Shown: positions 21,539-28,803 of the stretch, one piece after another | How positions within the stretch are numbered: the first letter of the stretch is position 1 | How the letters are laid out: each line of letters begins with the position of its first letter | Assembly: GCA_964454445.1 (NCBI GenBank) | Contig: CAYVTD010000041.1 | Coordinates: 1-28,803 of the forward strand | Source: CAYVTD01 sp964454445 | Lineage (GTDB): Bacteria; Bacteroidota; Ignavibacteria; Kapaibacteriales; UBA2268 | Length of the DNA: 28,803 nucleotides | Reading direction: 5' to 3' | Made by a program: the position numbers and the translations under genes | Notes under the pieces: model-generated | What the model saw: only the letters and a program-made list of their open reading frames with translations | Databases searched by the model: none | What the model was told of the DNA's origin: nothing

Positions 21539-23209
21539 ATGAAAATAATTATTGTTTTGATGTTCCTCCTTTCATACCCTCTCTTTTCCCAAATTGTTGT
21601 AAACGAAGCGATGCCCGATCCTCCGAGCGATGAACCAGAATGGTTCGAGCTTTACAATTTTTCTGACGAGCCTTTCGAATGTATTGATTGTTTGATTTAC
21701 GACGCTGTTGGCAGCAAAGCCCTTCCATATTTTGAATTAAATCCTCAAAGCTATGGAGTGATAACCTCTGATTCTGCTGGCTTAAAGGCGGCTCGAGAAA
21801 TCCCTGTAAATGCTTTGCTTATCGAAACTCCATTGCCAATTTTTAACAACACTACTGATATTATTAAAATCACTAAAAACAAAAATGTCGTCGATTCTGT
21901 TTTTTACAATATGAAATGGGGCAAAAAAGGAAAATCAATTGAAAGAATTGACTACGCCTCTCCTGCTATTAGCTCCGATAATTGGGGCACTTCTGAATCT
22001 CCCAATGGTGCTACTGCCGGATATAAGAACTCAATTTCATTATTAGATTTCGATATTGCCATCGATTCGATTATTTACGAAAAAACAAGTAATTCCATCG
22101 TAATCTTCATCTTAAATAAAGGCAGGAAAAGAATTAAAAATTTTGAATTTTCATTAAAAATAGATTTGAATCGCGACAGCGTTTTCTCAACAACAGAAAC
22201 AGTTTATCATTCTAATTTTAATGATATCGATACTAACCCATTTCCTATAACCATTTCTAAAAAAGAAATTTTTCCAAATGAAAACAGCTACGGTTCTTTT
22301 ACGGCTCTTGCCATTGTTCATTCAGAGCTTGACCAAAACTCGAAAAACGATACATTGAAATACATTCTCTTCAATGCATACCCACAAAACATATTAACCA
22401 TAAGCGAAATAATGTTTGATGTTGATGCAAACAACGCCGAATTTGTCGAAATTTACAATAATTCTTTAGATACAATAAATCTGAGTGGTTACGGAATTAG
22501 CGACAGATGGAAAAGTCATGGCCCTGATTTTGTATATTTCTCGAAGAATTCATTGATCTTACCAAGAAACTATGCCGTTATCGCTTGGGATTCATTGTTT
22601 TTCAAAGTTTATCCAGAATTGTTGTCGCACAACTCCGTTTCGCTCTATAAATCGTCTTTTAATCTAAACAAAACTGGAGATGACATTATCCTTTTCGACC
22701 CGAACGGCTATCAAATTGATTCCTTAACATATAAAGAATCTTGGCACATAAAGGGCATTACGACATTAAATGTTAGTTTAGAAAGAATTAGCCCATTGCT
22801 CGAAACAAATTCAGCTGAAAATTGGTCAAGTTGCGGCGATGCCCGAGGCGCTACCCCTATGGAAAAAAACAGCATTAGCAATGAAATTACATCGACAGGC
22901 GAACTAAATGTTTCTCCAAACCCGTTTTCCCCAGGCAAACGTGGTAATGATAGTCATTGCATTGTTTCATATTCTTTGCCCTATCAAAGAGCGGTTATTT
23001 CTGCATATATTTTTGATACTTCTGGCAGACGATTACGAAAATTGAAAACATCAGAGCCTACTGCAAGCAAAGGCAATTTCGTCTGGGACGGCAGTAACGA
23101 TGAAGGATACACTCTTCAATCCGGACCTTATGTCCTTTTCTTCGAAGCAGTTGACCTAGCAAGCAACAAGGTATTTTCAAAAAAAGTAATGGTCGTCATT
23201 GGTAATTAG
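21539..23209 (+). CDS. secreted lamin-tail-domain protein with FlgD/T9SS-like C-terminal beta domain
   Basis: A 556-residue exported protein of unknown specific role. Signal peptide at 1-18 (LMFLLSYPLFSQ). First lamin tail domain ~19-165, beginning VVNEAMPDPPSDEPEWFELYN; a CARDB-like beta segment ~170-280 containing VIFILNKGRKRIKNFEF; second lamin tail domain ~285-440, beginning ISEIMFDVDANNAEFVEIYN; C-terminal ~455-556 FlgD-Ig-like domain beginning VSPNPFSPGKRG and containing FVWDGSNDEGYTLQSGPYV. The ending resembles T9SS type A/FlgD tails but is not as canonical as that of the giant protein. Lamin tail domains in bacteria occur in extracellular nucleases and surface proteins; no nuclease domain is present here. 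The start is the only sensible ATG. Confidence 0.85.
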   Translation: MKIIIVLMFLLSYPLFSQIVVNEAMPDPPSDEPEWFELYNFSDEPFECIDCLIYDAVGSKALPYFELNPQSYGVITSDSAGLKAAREIPVNALLIETPLPIFNNTTDIIKITKNKNVVDSVFYNMKWGKKGKSIERIDYASPAISSDNWGTSESPNGATAGYKNSISLLDFDIAIDSIIYEKTSNSIVIFILNKGRKRIKNFEFSLKIDLNRDSVFSTTETVYHSNFNDIDTNPFPITISKKEIFPNENSYGSFTALAIVHSELDQNSKNDTLKYILFNAYPQNILTISEIMFDVDANNAEFVEIYNNSLDTINLSGYGISDRWKSHGPDFVYFSKNSLILPRNYAVIAWDSLFFKVYPELLSHNSVSLYKSSFNLNKTGDDIILFDPNGYQIDSLTYKESWHIKGITTLNVSLERISPLLETNSAENWSSCGDARGATPMEKNSISNEITSTGELNVSPNPFSPGKRGNDSHCIVSYSLPYQRAVISAYIFDTSGRRLRKLKTSEPTASKGNFVWDGSNDEGYTLQSGPYVLFFEAVDLASNKVFSKKVMVVIGN

Positions 23210-23238
23210 AAAATTTATTCAGTTCAACGATAAATTCA

Positions 23239-24357
23239 TCACTCAAGCACTCTTCGATATAAATCCTCATACATCGGAACAATTTTGTGAATATCAAACG
23301 TTTCAACAGCCCGACGACGAGAACCTTCAGAAAAAGCATTCCATTTCTTCTCATTAGTAAGTAACTCAACAGCATATCTACCCATTCTTTCAGTATCGCC
23401 CATTTCGGCAACATAGCCCGTTTCGCCGTGGACAACGACCTCAGGTATGCCACCGATATTAGAAGCAATTACAGGCACTCCACAACTCATCGCCTCCAAA
23501 GCAGACAAGCCAAAGCTCTCCGATTGGCTCGGCAACAAAAACAAATCCACTGCAGATAAAATTTCTGGAAGACCACTTTGCTGTCCAAGAAACCGCACTT
23601 TACTGCATAACCCAAATTCCCGGCACAAATTTTCAGCTTGCGATGCTTCGGGACCATCGCCAATCATAAGTAATTTGGCATCAATCTTATCGCTTATTTC
23701 TTTGAATACCCTAACAACATCGGTAACGCGCTTCACTTTCCTAAAATTTGATATATGAGCTATTATTTTTTCATTATTAGGTGCTAATTTTTGTTTAATT
23801 GCTCCGTTTGTGTTTCTTTTGTATTGTTCAGTATCAACAAAATTGGGAATTACTTCGATATCTCGGCGGCAAGTGAAGTTTTGAAGGGTTTTTTCCCGTA
23901 AATGCATGGAAACAGCAGTAATACTGTCAGATCGCTCAAGGGCATATCTGACTATTGGCAGAAAACTCGGTTCGAGCCCAACAAGTGTTATATCCGTACC
24001 GTGCAGGGTAGTTACTAGCTTAAGATTATTTTTACCGAGTATGTCCCGGCTTAAAAAACCGCTTACAGCGTGTGGTATGGCATAATGGACGTGGAGAATG
24101 TCGAGCTCTTCGTATTTCGCCACGTCAATGATTTTTCCGGCGAGGGCAAGAGTATATAAATGGAATTCAAACAAAGGATAATGAGGTATCTCGACGGCAT
24201 GAAATACAATATTTTCATGGAAAGTGCCGAGACGCATTGGCTGGGCATAACTGATAAAATGTATTTGATTGCCCCGACGGGCAAGGGAAAGACCAAGTTC
24301 AGTGGCAAGAACACCGCTACCACCAAAAGTTGGATAGCATACTATACCGATTTTCAT
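23239..24357 (-). CDS. bshA: N-acetyl-alpha-D-glucosaminyl L-malate synthase
   Basis: The first step of bacillithiol synthesis: transfers GlcNAc from UDP-GlcNAc to L-malate. A GT4-family retaining glycosyltransferase of 372 residues. Visible motifs are MKIGIVCYPTFGGSGVLATE at the N-terminus, IPHYPLFEFHLYTL, LHVHYAIPHA, TLHGTDITLVG, and the GT4 E-x7-E region ESFGLSALEAMSCGVPVIAS with GGIPEVV (~280-310). I start at 24357 because all family members begin at MKIGI; the frame is open 23 codons further upstream, but that stretch overlaps the divergent gene. The ribosome binding site is weak (GAGAGAAA). The stop lies 29 bases from the convergent lamin-tail gene. No bshB or bshC is in view. Confidence 0.95.
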   Translation of the reverse strand: MKIGIVCYPTFGGSGVLATELGLSLARRGNQIHFISYAQPMRLGTFHENIVFHAVEIPHYPLFEFHLYTLALAGKIIDVAKYEELDILHVHYAIPHAVSGFLSRDILGKNNLKLVTTLHGTDITLVGLEPSFLPIVRYALERSDSITAVSMHLREKTLQNFTCRRDIEVIPNFVDTEQYKRNTNGAIKQKLAPNNEKIIAHISNFRKVKRVTDVVRVFKEISDKIDAKLLMIGDGPEASQAENLCREFGLCSKVRFLGQQSGLPEILSAVDLFLLPSQSESFGLSALEAMSCGVPVIASNIGGIPEVVVHGETGYVAEMGDTERMGRYAVELLTNEKKWNAFSEGSRRRAVETFDIHKIVPMYEDLYRRVLE

Positions 24358-24386
24358 TAATTTTTCTCTCTTTTCTTTTTTAAACA

Positions 24387-25013
24387 ATGAGTGATAAGAA
24401 GAAATATTCAGATATTTATTATACAATCAGCAATGAAGCTAGAGCAGAAATTAAAATTAAAGGTTCTCGATTCATAGCCAGTGCTAATTCTGTGGCAAGC
24501 ACAGAACAAGCTCTTGAATTTTTAAATGGCATTCGAGCAGAATTCTATAATGCCACCCACAATTGCTTTGCTTATCAAATAGGAAAAGAAGGTAAAGAGT
24601 ATCGCACCTCCGACGATGGCGAGCCTTCCGGTTCGGCTGGCAAGCCAATACTATTCGCAATAAAAAAATTTGATTTAAGCGATATTATCGTGGTAGTAAC
24701 ACGATATTTTGGCGGGACAAAGCTCGGTGTTGGCGGTCTTGTACGCGCTTATTCAGATGCTACTGAGGCAGTATTGCAAACTTCTGAGAAAAAACCTATT
24801 CATTTAACAAAAAAAGTTGCAATTAAATGCAGTTACGGAGAATTATCAACTATAAAACGTCTTTTAGATTCTATGGCAATTTCTTTTCAGGAGGAATATA
24901 CTGATTCAGTGTCAATAACAGCTTTAATTCACTTCTCAGAAGCAGAAGATTTCGTAAAAGCAGTTATTTCTAATACCAATGCAAGAGCAAAAGCGGAAAT
25001 ATTAATTACATAA
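24387..25013 (+). CDS. YigZ/IMPACT-family (UPF0029) protein
   Basis: A 208-residue cytoplasmic protein of the conserved YigZ/IMPACT family, linked in other organisms to translation or stress regulation but without an established bacterial reaction. The N-terminal domain has both signatures: RTSDDGEPSGSAGKPIL (73-89) and VVVTRYFGGTKLGVGGLVRA (102-121). A C-terminal ferredoxin-like DUF1949 domain (~140-208) follows. Length is typical (~200-210). It is divergent from bshA with only 29 bases between start codons, so the two promoters must overlap or lie inside the neighbouring coding regions. Confidence 0.93.
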   Translation: MSDKKKYSDIYYTISNEARAEIKIKGSRFIASANSVASTEQALEFLNGIRAEFYNATHNCFAYQIGKEGKEYRTSDDGEPSGSAGKPILFAIKKFDLSDIIVVVTRYFGGTKLGVGGLVRAYSDATEAVLQTSEKKPIHLTKKVAIKCSYGELSTIKRLLDSMAISFQEEYTDSVSITALIHFSEAEDFVKAVISNTNARAKAEILIT

Positions 25014-25059
25014 TAAAAAAACACATCTGTAGAGGCTATCTCAAAAGTAGTATTACCCC

Positions 25060-25081
25060 GAACAGACAAGGATGTCTGTTC
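25060..25081. terminator. 9-bp perfect hairpin between convergent genes
   Basis: GAACAGACA (25060-25068), loop AGGA, TGTCTGTTC (25073-25081). It lies between the convergent YigZ-family gene and the permease gene. It has no clear U-run on either strand, so it may be a palindromic intergenic repeat and not a true terminator. Confidence 0.45.
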
Positions 25082-25124
25082 TACAAAATCGAAATAACTC
25101 AAGTAGCTTAGGCATCCTTGTCTG
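25063..25124. repeat. 12-bp inverted repeat sharing the hairpin sequence
   Basis: CAGACAAGGATG (25063-25074) is the exact reverse complement of CATCCTTGTCTG (25113-25124). Because the left arm is also part of the 25060-25081 hairpin, the region can fold in two competing ways. It looks like a REP-type dispersed element. Confidence 0.5.
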
Positions 25125-25248
25125 ACAAATTGTTATAATAAATACCTTTTAAGAAAGCCTTGTGATATACTGTTAATTCCCTTGAAATTAAGATATTAAA
25201 AAAAGCAAGTAACATTTATACTAATTCTGCTAAAAAAGCAATCTCTTC

Positions 25249-26853
25249 TTATTTCTGCGACTTCTGCAACAAGCTGTTTTTCTTGCTGTATAAGAAATAG
25301 ATACCACAGCCTAAGGCAAGCCATAACATTAGCCTCTCCCAGTTGTGAATGCCAAGAGATATCATCAAGGTAAGATTAAAAACAATACCTAGTGGAGCAA
25401 TAATGTGAATATATGGTGTTTTAAATGGACGGTGTCTTTCCGGCTCTTTGAATCGCATAATCCAAACTGAGATGCAAACGATAACAAATGCAAGCAAAGT
25501 CCCAATATTGACGAGTTCGGCGATGACTGAAATAGGTGTCAATGCCGAGACAAGAGAAACAACCAATCCAGTTAATAAATTCGCTCTGTATGGTGTTTTA
25601 AACTTGTGGTGTAGCCTGCCAAAGATATCTTTCGGAAGCAAGCCATCTTTCGACATTGCATAAAATACACGAGATTGCCCAAGAAGCATTACAATTAGAA
25701 CAGAAGTCAAGCCAGCAACAGCTGCGATAGATATAATAAAGACAGCGAATTTCAAGCCGTTCTTTATAAAAGCAGATGATATGGGAGCGGTTATGTCGAT
25801 GTCCCGGAAATTAACCATTCCAGTTAAAACAAGTGCAACAAGAATGTATAAAACAGTACAAACAATTAGTGATGTGATTATGCCAAATGGAATGTCTTTT
25901 TGTGGATTTATTGACTCTCCCGCGTGGGTTGATACAGTATCAAAGCCAATATAGGCAAAAAATATGTAAGCCGCTCCCGACAAAATACCCATCAAGCCAT
26001 AAGCCGAATGTGTGCCTAGCGGACCTTTTATCATTTCAGCTGCCGGTATGAAAGGGCTCCAATTGTCTATGTTAATATAATGAAAACCTAGAATTATAAT
26101 GAATAACACTATGGCAACTTTAAGAGCAACCATTAAGTTGTTAGTAGAGGCAGCTTCTTTTATCCCTTTAATCAATATAGATGTTACAACCCAGACAATC
26201 AAAAACGCAGGTAAATTGAATGTAATAGGAAAGCCAAACACGGTAGGAATATCCAAACTGGAAAAATGCATATTTAATTCGGCGAGCTTGACGGGATCTT
26301 CAGCCGCTTGCCGAAGCAATTCGTTCACCGTGTAGCTATCAAACGACATCCATAATTGTAGTTTAATACCAAATAAATTAAGGAATTTATAAGTATAACC
26401 CGACCATCCGACAGCAACTGCCGAAGAACTCATAGCATATTCCAATATCAAATCCCAACCAATCACCCAAGCTAGAAACTCACCCAAAGTTGAATACGCA
26501 TAAGCATAAGCAGAGCCTTCGACTGGCAAAAAAGAGGCAAATTCAGCATAGCAAAGCGCGGCAAATGTGCATCCAATACCAGCAATAACAAATGATAATG
26601 CAAGTGCCGGACCTGCATATTCTTTAGCTCCTACGCCTGTCATAACAAAAATACCTGCCCCGATAATGGCACCTACTCCCAAGCTTGTAAGCGACCATTT
26701 ACCGAGAACACGCCTTAACCCGCTTTCTTCCATATCTTTATGAAACATTTCAATCGGCTTGCGGATAAAGATTTTTTTTCTGTTTAAATATATTGGCAGG
26801 AAGGTAATGAGCAATAATCCTACTGCTACGATAAGTACTATTCTATCACCCAT
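25249..26853 (-). CDS. APC-superfamily amino acid permease (CAT/YfnA-like)
   Basis: An inner-membrane transporter of 534 residues, probably importing amino acids by proton symport or exchange. After an extra N-terminal hydrophobic segment (IVLIVAVGLLLITF) comes the APC core with the substrate-binding TM1 motif GVGAIIGAGIFVMTG (~57-71), PALALSFVIAGIGCTFAALC, the TM3 stretch FLPVEGSAYAYAYSTLGE, and GYIGFDT-like FFAYIGFDTVSTHAGE (~310-325) in TM6-7. Twelve or more further hydrophobic stretches are visible. The GIGAGIF-type motif and layout match the cationic amino acid transporter subgroup; the substrate cannot be fixed from sequence. The gene stands alone, divergent from the marR gene, and could be under the same regulator through the shared ~200-base region. 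Confidence 0.9.
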   Translation of the reverse strand: MGDRIVLIVAVGLLLITFLPIYLNRKKIFIRKPIEMFHKDMEESGLRRVLGKWSLTSLGVGAIIGAGIFVMTGVGAKEYAGPALALSFVIAGIGCTFAALCYAEFASFLPVEGSAYAYAYSTLGEFLAWVIGWDLILEYAMSSSAVAVGWSGYTYKFLNLFGIKLQLWMSFDSYTVNELLRQAAEDPVKLAELNMHFSSLDIPTVFGFPITFNLPAFLIVWVVTSILIKGIKEAASTNNLMVALKVAIVLFIIILGFHYINIDNWSPFIPAAEMIKGPLGTHSAYGLMGILSGAAYIFFAYIGFDTVSTHAGESINPQKDIPFGIITSLIVCTVLYILVALVLTGMVNFRDIDITAPISSAFIKNGLKFAVFIISIAAVAGLTSVLIVMLLGQSRVFYAMSKDGLLPKDIFGRLHHKFKTPYRANLLTGLVVSLVSALTPISVIAELVNIGTLLAFVIVCISVWIMRFKEPERHRPFKTPYIHIIAPLGIVFNLTLMISLGIHNWERLMLWLALGCGIYFLYSKKNSLLQKSQK

Positions 26854-27012
26854 ATTTTACTTCTTTTTCTTTATTGCTTACATAATAATTGTAAAATTAA
26901 GATTTTTTTTCACACTATCAAAGGAAATTGGAAATATGCTTCATAATCCAACTCATCTCAGAAAAAATAATGATTATGTCTAAGTTTTTTTTATATTTTA
27001 AATATTTTAGTT

Positions 27013-27020
27013 TATATTTG
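27013..27020 (+). promoter_or_regulatory. candidate -7 box of the marR-tolC operon
   Basis: TATATTTG matches TAnnTTTG fully and lies 33 bases before the chosen marR start at 27054. No TTG at the expected spacing was found. Its position argues against the longer open frame starting at 26928. Confidence 0.35.
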
Positions 27021-27053
27021 AAACAGTTTGATTTACAACTATTGAGAATAAAT

Positions 27054-27512
27054 ATGATAAACAAGCAAAATCCGACTGAAAATTTAGGCACAATTATCAA
27101 TGTTGTATCAAGAATGATGATAAACGACCTTAACAAACGCTTCCAAAAAGCGGGCTTTAGCATAACTGTCGAGCAATGGGTCGTTTTGATGATTTTATGG
27201 AAGAAAGAAGGACAGACACAACAGGAACTTGCCGATGCTCTGTTTAAAAATAAAGCTACTATGACAAGCATCATCGATAATCTTGAAAAAAACAATTTGG
27301 TGGTTAGAATCTCTGATAAGGCTGATCGTAGAGCAAATATGATACATCTTACTTATGAAGGCAAGCAATTAAAATCTACTCTGATTGAAATTGCTCAAGA
27401 AAGCCTGAAGGAGGCGCTCACGGGAATTGATACAAACGATTATGAAATATGTAAATCAGTGCTTAAACAGATAGCAAAGAATATCTCGAGCAATACCGAA
27501 ATAAAAAGTTAG
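27054..27512 (+). CDS. MarR-family transcriptional regulator
   Basis: A 152-residue DNA-binding repressor, dimeric in its family, usually released by small ligands. Winged helix: QTQQELADALFKNKATMTSIIDNLEKNN at about 55-82, given here only as helix limits with key residues Q55, E58, K65, T71 and N76; wing with DKADRRANMIHLT (88-100), including the conserved D-R-R. The dimerisation helices are at both ends. I start at 27054, giving the normal family length; the frame is open back to a TTG at 26928, but that stretch is hydrophobic, unlike the family, and contains the -7 box. The tolC-like gene begins 58 bases downstream on the same strand. By analogy with emrR-type operons it probably controls an efflux system and itself. 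Confidence 0.92.
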   Translation: MINKQNPTENLGTIINVVSRMMINDLNKRFQKAGFSITVEQWVVLMILWKKEGQTQQELADALFKNKATMTSIIDNLEKNNLVVRISDKADRRANMIHLTYEGKQLKSTLIEIAQESLKEALTGIDTNDYEICKSVLKQIAKNISSNTEIKS

Positions 27513-27570
27513 ATATTAAACTATCCAATTATTAACAATTATTGTATTTTAACAGTTTTTTAGGCTAAAT

Positions 27571-28803
27571 ATGGTCAAGACTTTTTCAAAGATAATATTC
27601 TTATTCATCTTCTTCCAACATTTTTTGTATGCCGAAGAAACAAAACAACTTACTGTCGATGATTGCATAAAAATCGGCTTGGAACATAGCAAAACATTAA
27701 AAATATCACATAGCAAGATCGATTATTCATCTGCCAAAGTTGATGAAGCTAATTCGTCGATGCTACCATCGTTGAAAATGAGCGCCGCTTATACCCGCTT
27801 AAGCGCAGTGGAGCCTTTTCAAGTGTCCATCCCTATTGGAAATGGTGAGTTTAAAAGAATGTCCATCTCCCCTATTGTTCTTGATAACTACCAAGTCAAG
27901 CTCACGCTAAGCCAACCATTGTTTGCAGGCTTCCGTTTGCAAAACACAAAAAATTTGATGGAATTGAACGAAAAAGCCGCTGTTGAAGACTACAATTCGT
28001 CAAAAAACCAGTTAATTTACGATATTAAATACAATTATTGGATTTTATATAACGCAATTGAATCGCTTAATAATATCGAAGATAATATCAAGCAATTGCA
28101 AGCCCATCTTGTTGACATCGAAAATTTCGAAAAGGCAGGGCTGGCAACTCTCAACGAAGTGCTGAAAGTGAAAGTGCAATTATCAAATTTACAAGTTCTT
28201 AAAGTCGATATTGAAAACGGTATTATGCTTGCCATGATGGCTCTAAACAACACTATTGGCTTGCCTCTCGACACAAAATTAATCCTCGCTAGCAAACCAA
28301 GTATGCTTCAATTGCCGAACAATGATATTAGATTGACATTAGACAAGGCATTCATGGATAGGCCGGAATTAAAAGGTATGGAAATGAGAGTAAAAGCAAG
28401 CGAAAAAGGGGTTGAAATTGCTGAAGCAGGCTGGTATCCATTCATCAATTTCGTTGGTAACTACAATTTTGCCCGTCCAAACCAAAGAATTATGCCTACA
28501 AGAGACCAATTCATCGGGACTTGGGATTTCGGGATTATTTTCTCTTTCGATATTTGGAATTGGAGGACAGTTTCCCATCAAACAGCACAAGCAGAGGCAA
28601 CTCTTGAGCAAACTATACAATCTTATGAACAAGTGAAAGACGCTGTTACGCTCGACGTCAAACAAGCACTTCTATCGCTTGAAAAAGCAGAGGAAAAACT
28701 AAAGTTTTCCAATGAAGCCACTAAACAAGCAGAAGAAAATTATAGATTTACAAATGAAAAATTTAAATAAGGAGCAGCATTAAACGATTAGTTACTCGAT
28801 GCT
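27571..28803 (+). pseudogene. TolC-family outer-membrane efflux protein, interrupted by two in-frame stops and cut by the window edge
   Basis: An outer-membrane channel of a tripartite efflux system; signal peptide 1-21 (FLFIFFQHFLYA), then TolC repeats with TVDDCIKIGLEHSKTLK, SLPSLK-like MLPSLKMSAAYTRL, the first coiled-coil helices, and a second repeat from RPELKGMEMRVKASEKGVEIAEAGWYP as key landmarks in separate parts. The frame stops with TAA at 28768 after ENYRFTNEKFK. Read through, the same frame continues G-A-A-L-N-D, TAG (28789), L-L-D-A to the end of the window. That matches the conserved TolC segment where one would expect KFK(E/Q)GAALND(E/Q)LLDA. So about 45 C-terminal residues are affected. 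Either two nonsense mutations or errors near a contig end explain this. The adjoining marR suggests a live operon. Confidence 0.72.

Noticed and set aside
26928..27053. 42-residue hydrophobic N-terminal extension of the MarR protein
   Set aside because: It starts at TTG without a good SD, is unlike the family, and includes a -7-like promoter box; the ATG at 27054 gives the standard length.
28768..28791. Genome-wide reassignment of TAA/TAG to Gln or Glu
   Set aside because: dapA, the phosphatase, coaD, the methyltransferase and the endonuclease all end at TAA at their expected C-termini, so TAA is an ordinary stop here.

Overview
The window is A+T-rich bacterial DNA from the Bacteroidota/Chlorobiota side of the tree, most likely an Ignavibacteria- or Kapabacteria-like lineage. 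This rests on several signs. A giant exported protein ends in a type IX secretion (T9SS) sorting domain. The bacillithiol gene bshA is present. So is hrcA, which is common in Chlorobiota/Ignavibacteria but largely missing from classical Bacteroidia. Cohesin-like and dockerin-like surface modules occur, and several intergenic regions carry Bacteroidota-type TAnnTTTG -7 boxes. This placement is inference; no rRNA, tRNA, CRISPR array or insertion sequence was seen.

Layout: (1) 67-7026, minus: a ~2,300-residue secreted multidomain LamG/Ig/dockerin protein with a T9SS tail. (2) 7644-9970, plus: dapA (lysine/diaminopimelate synthesis) and a SpoIIE/RsbU-type PP2C phosphatase. (3) 9940-18265, minus: four genes in one direction, upstream to downstream a secreted TPR-CHAT protease-like protein, an AddB-like nuclease, coaD and hrcA. 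The hrcA 3' end overlaps the phosphatase 3' end by 31 bp. (4) 18562-21220, plus: a compact type II restriction-modification operon (DNA methyltransferase, 62-residue acidic protein, TdeIII/MjaII-like endonuclease) with its own Bacteroidota-type promoter and a 19-bp tandem repeat running into the methyltransferase start codon. (5) 21539-23209, plus: a secreted lamin-tail-domain protein. (6) 23239-24357, minus: bshA, divergent from a YigZ/IMPACT-family gene. (7) 25249-26853, minus: an APC-type amino acid permease. (8) 27054 to the right edge, plus: a MarR regulator followed by a TolC-like outer-membrane channel gene, apparently a MarR-controlled efflux operon that continues beyond the window.

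The restriction-modification operon is the best candidate for a self-contained accessory system. The methyltransferase carries an N-terminal MerR/excisionase-like helix-turn-helix, no separate C (controller) gene is present, and repeats overlap its own start codon. Autoregulation by the methyltransferase is therefore a reasonable hypothesis. The 62-residue acidic protein between methylase and nuclease has no function I can assign.

Other oddities are a flagellar-hook-like insertion inside a LamG domain of the giant protein; two in-frame stop codons interrupting a conserved stretch of TolC at the right edge; an exported CHAT protein built on 40-residue TPRs; and palindromic intergenic repeats at 25060-25124 and 27-50 that look like members of dispersed families.
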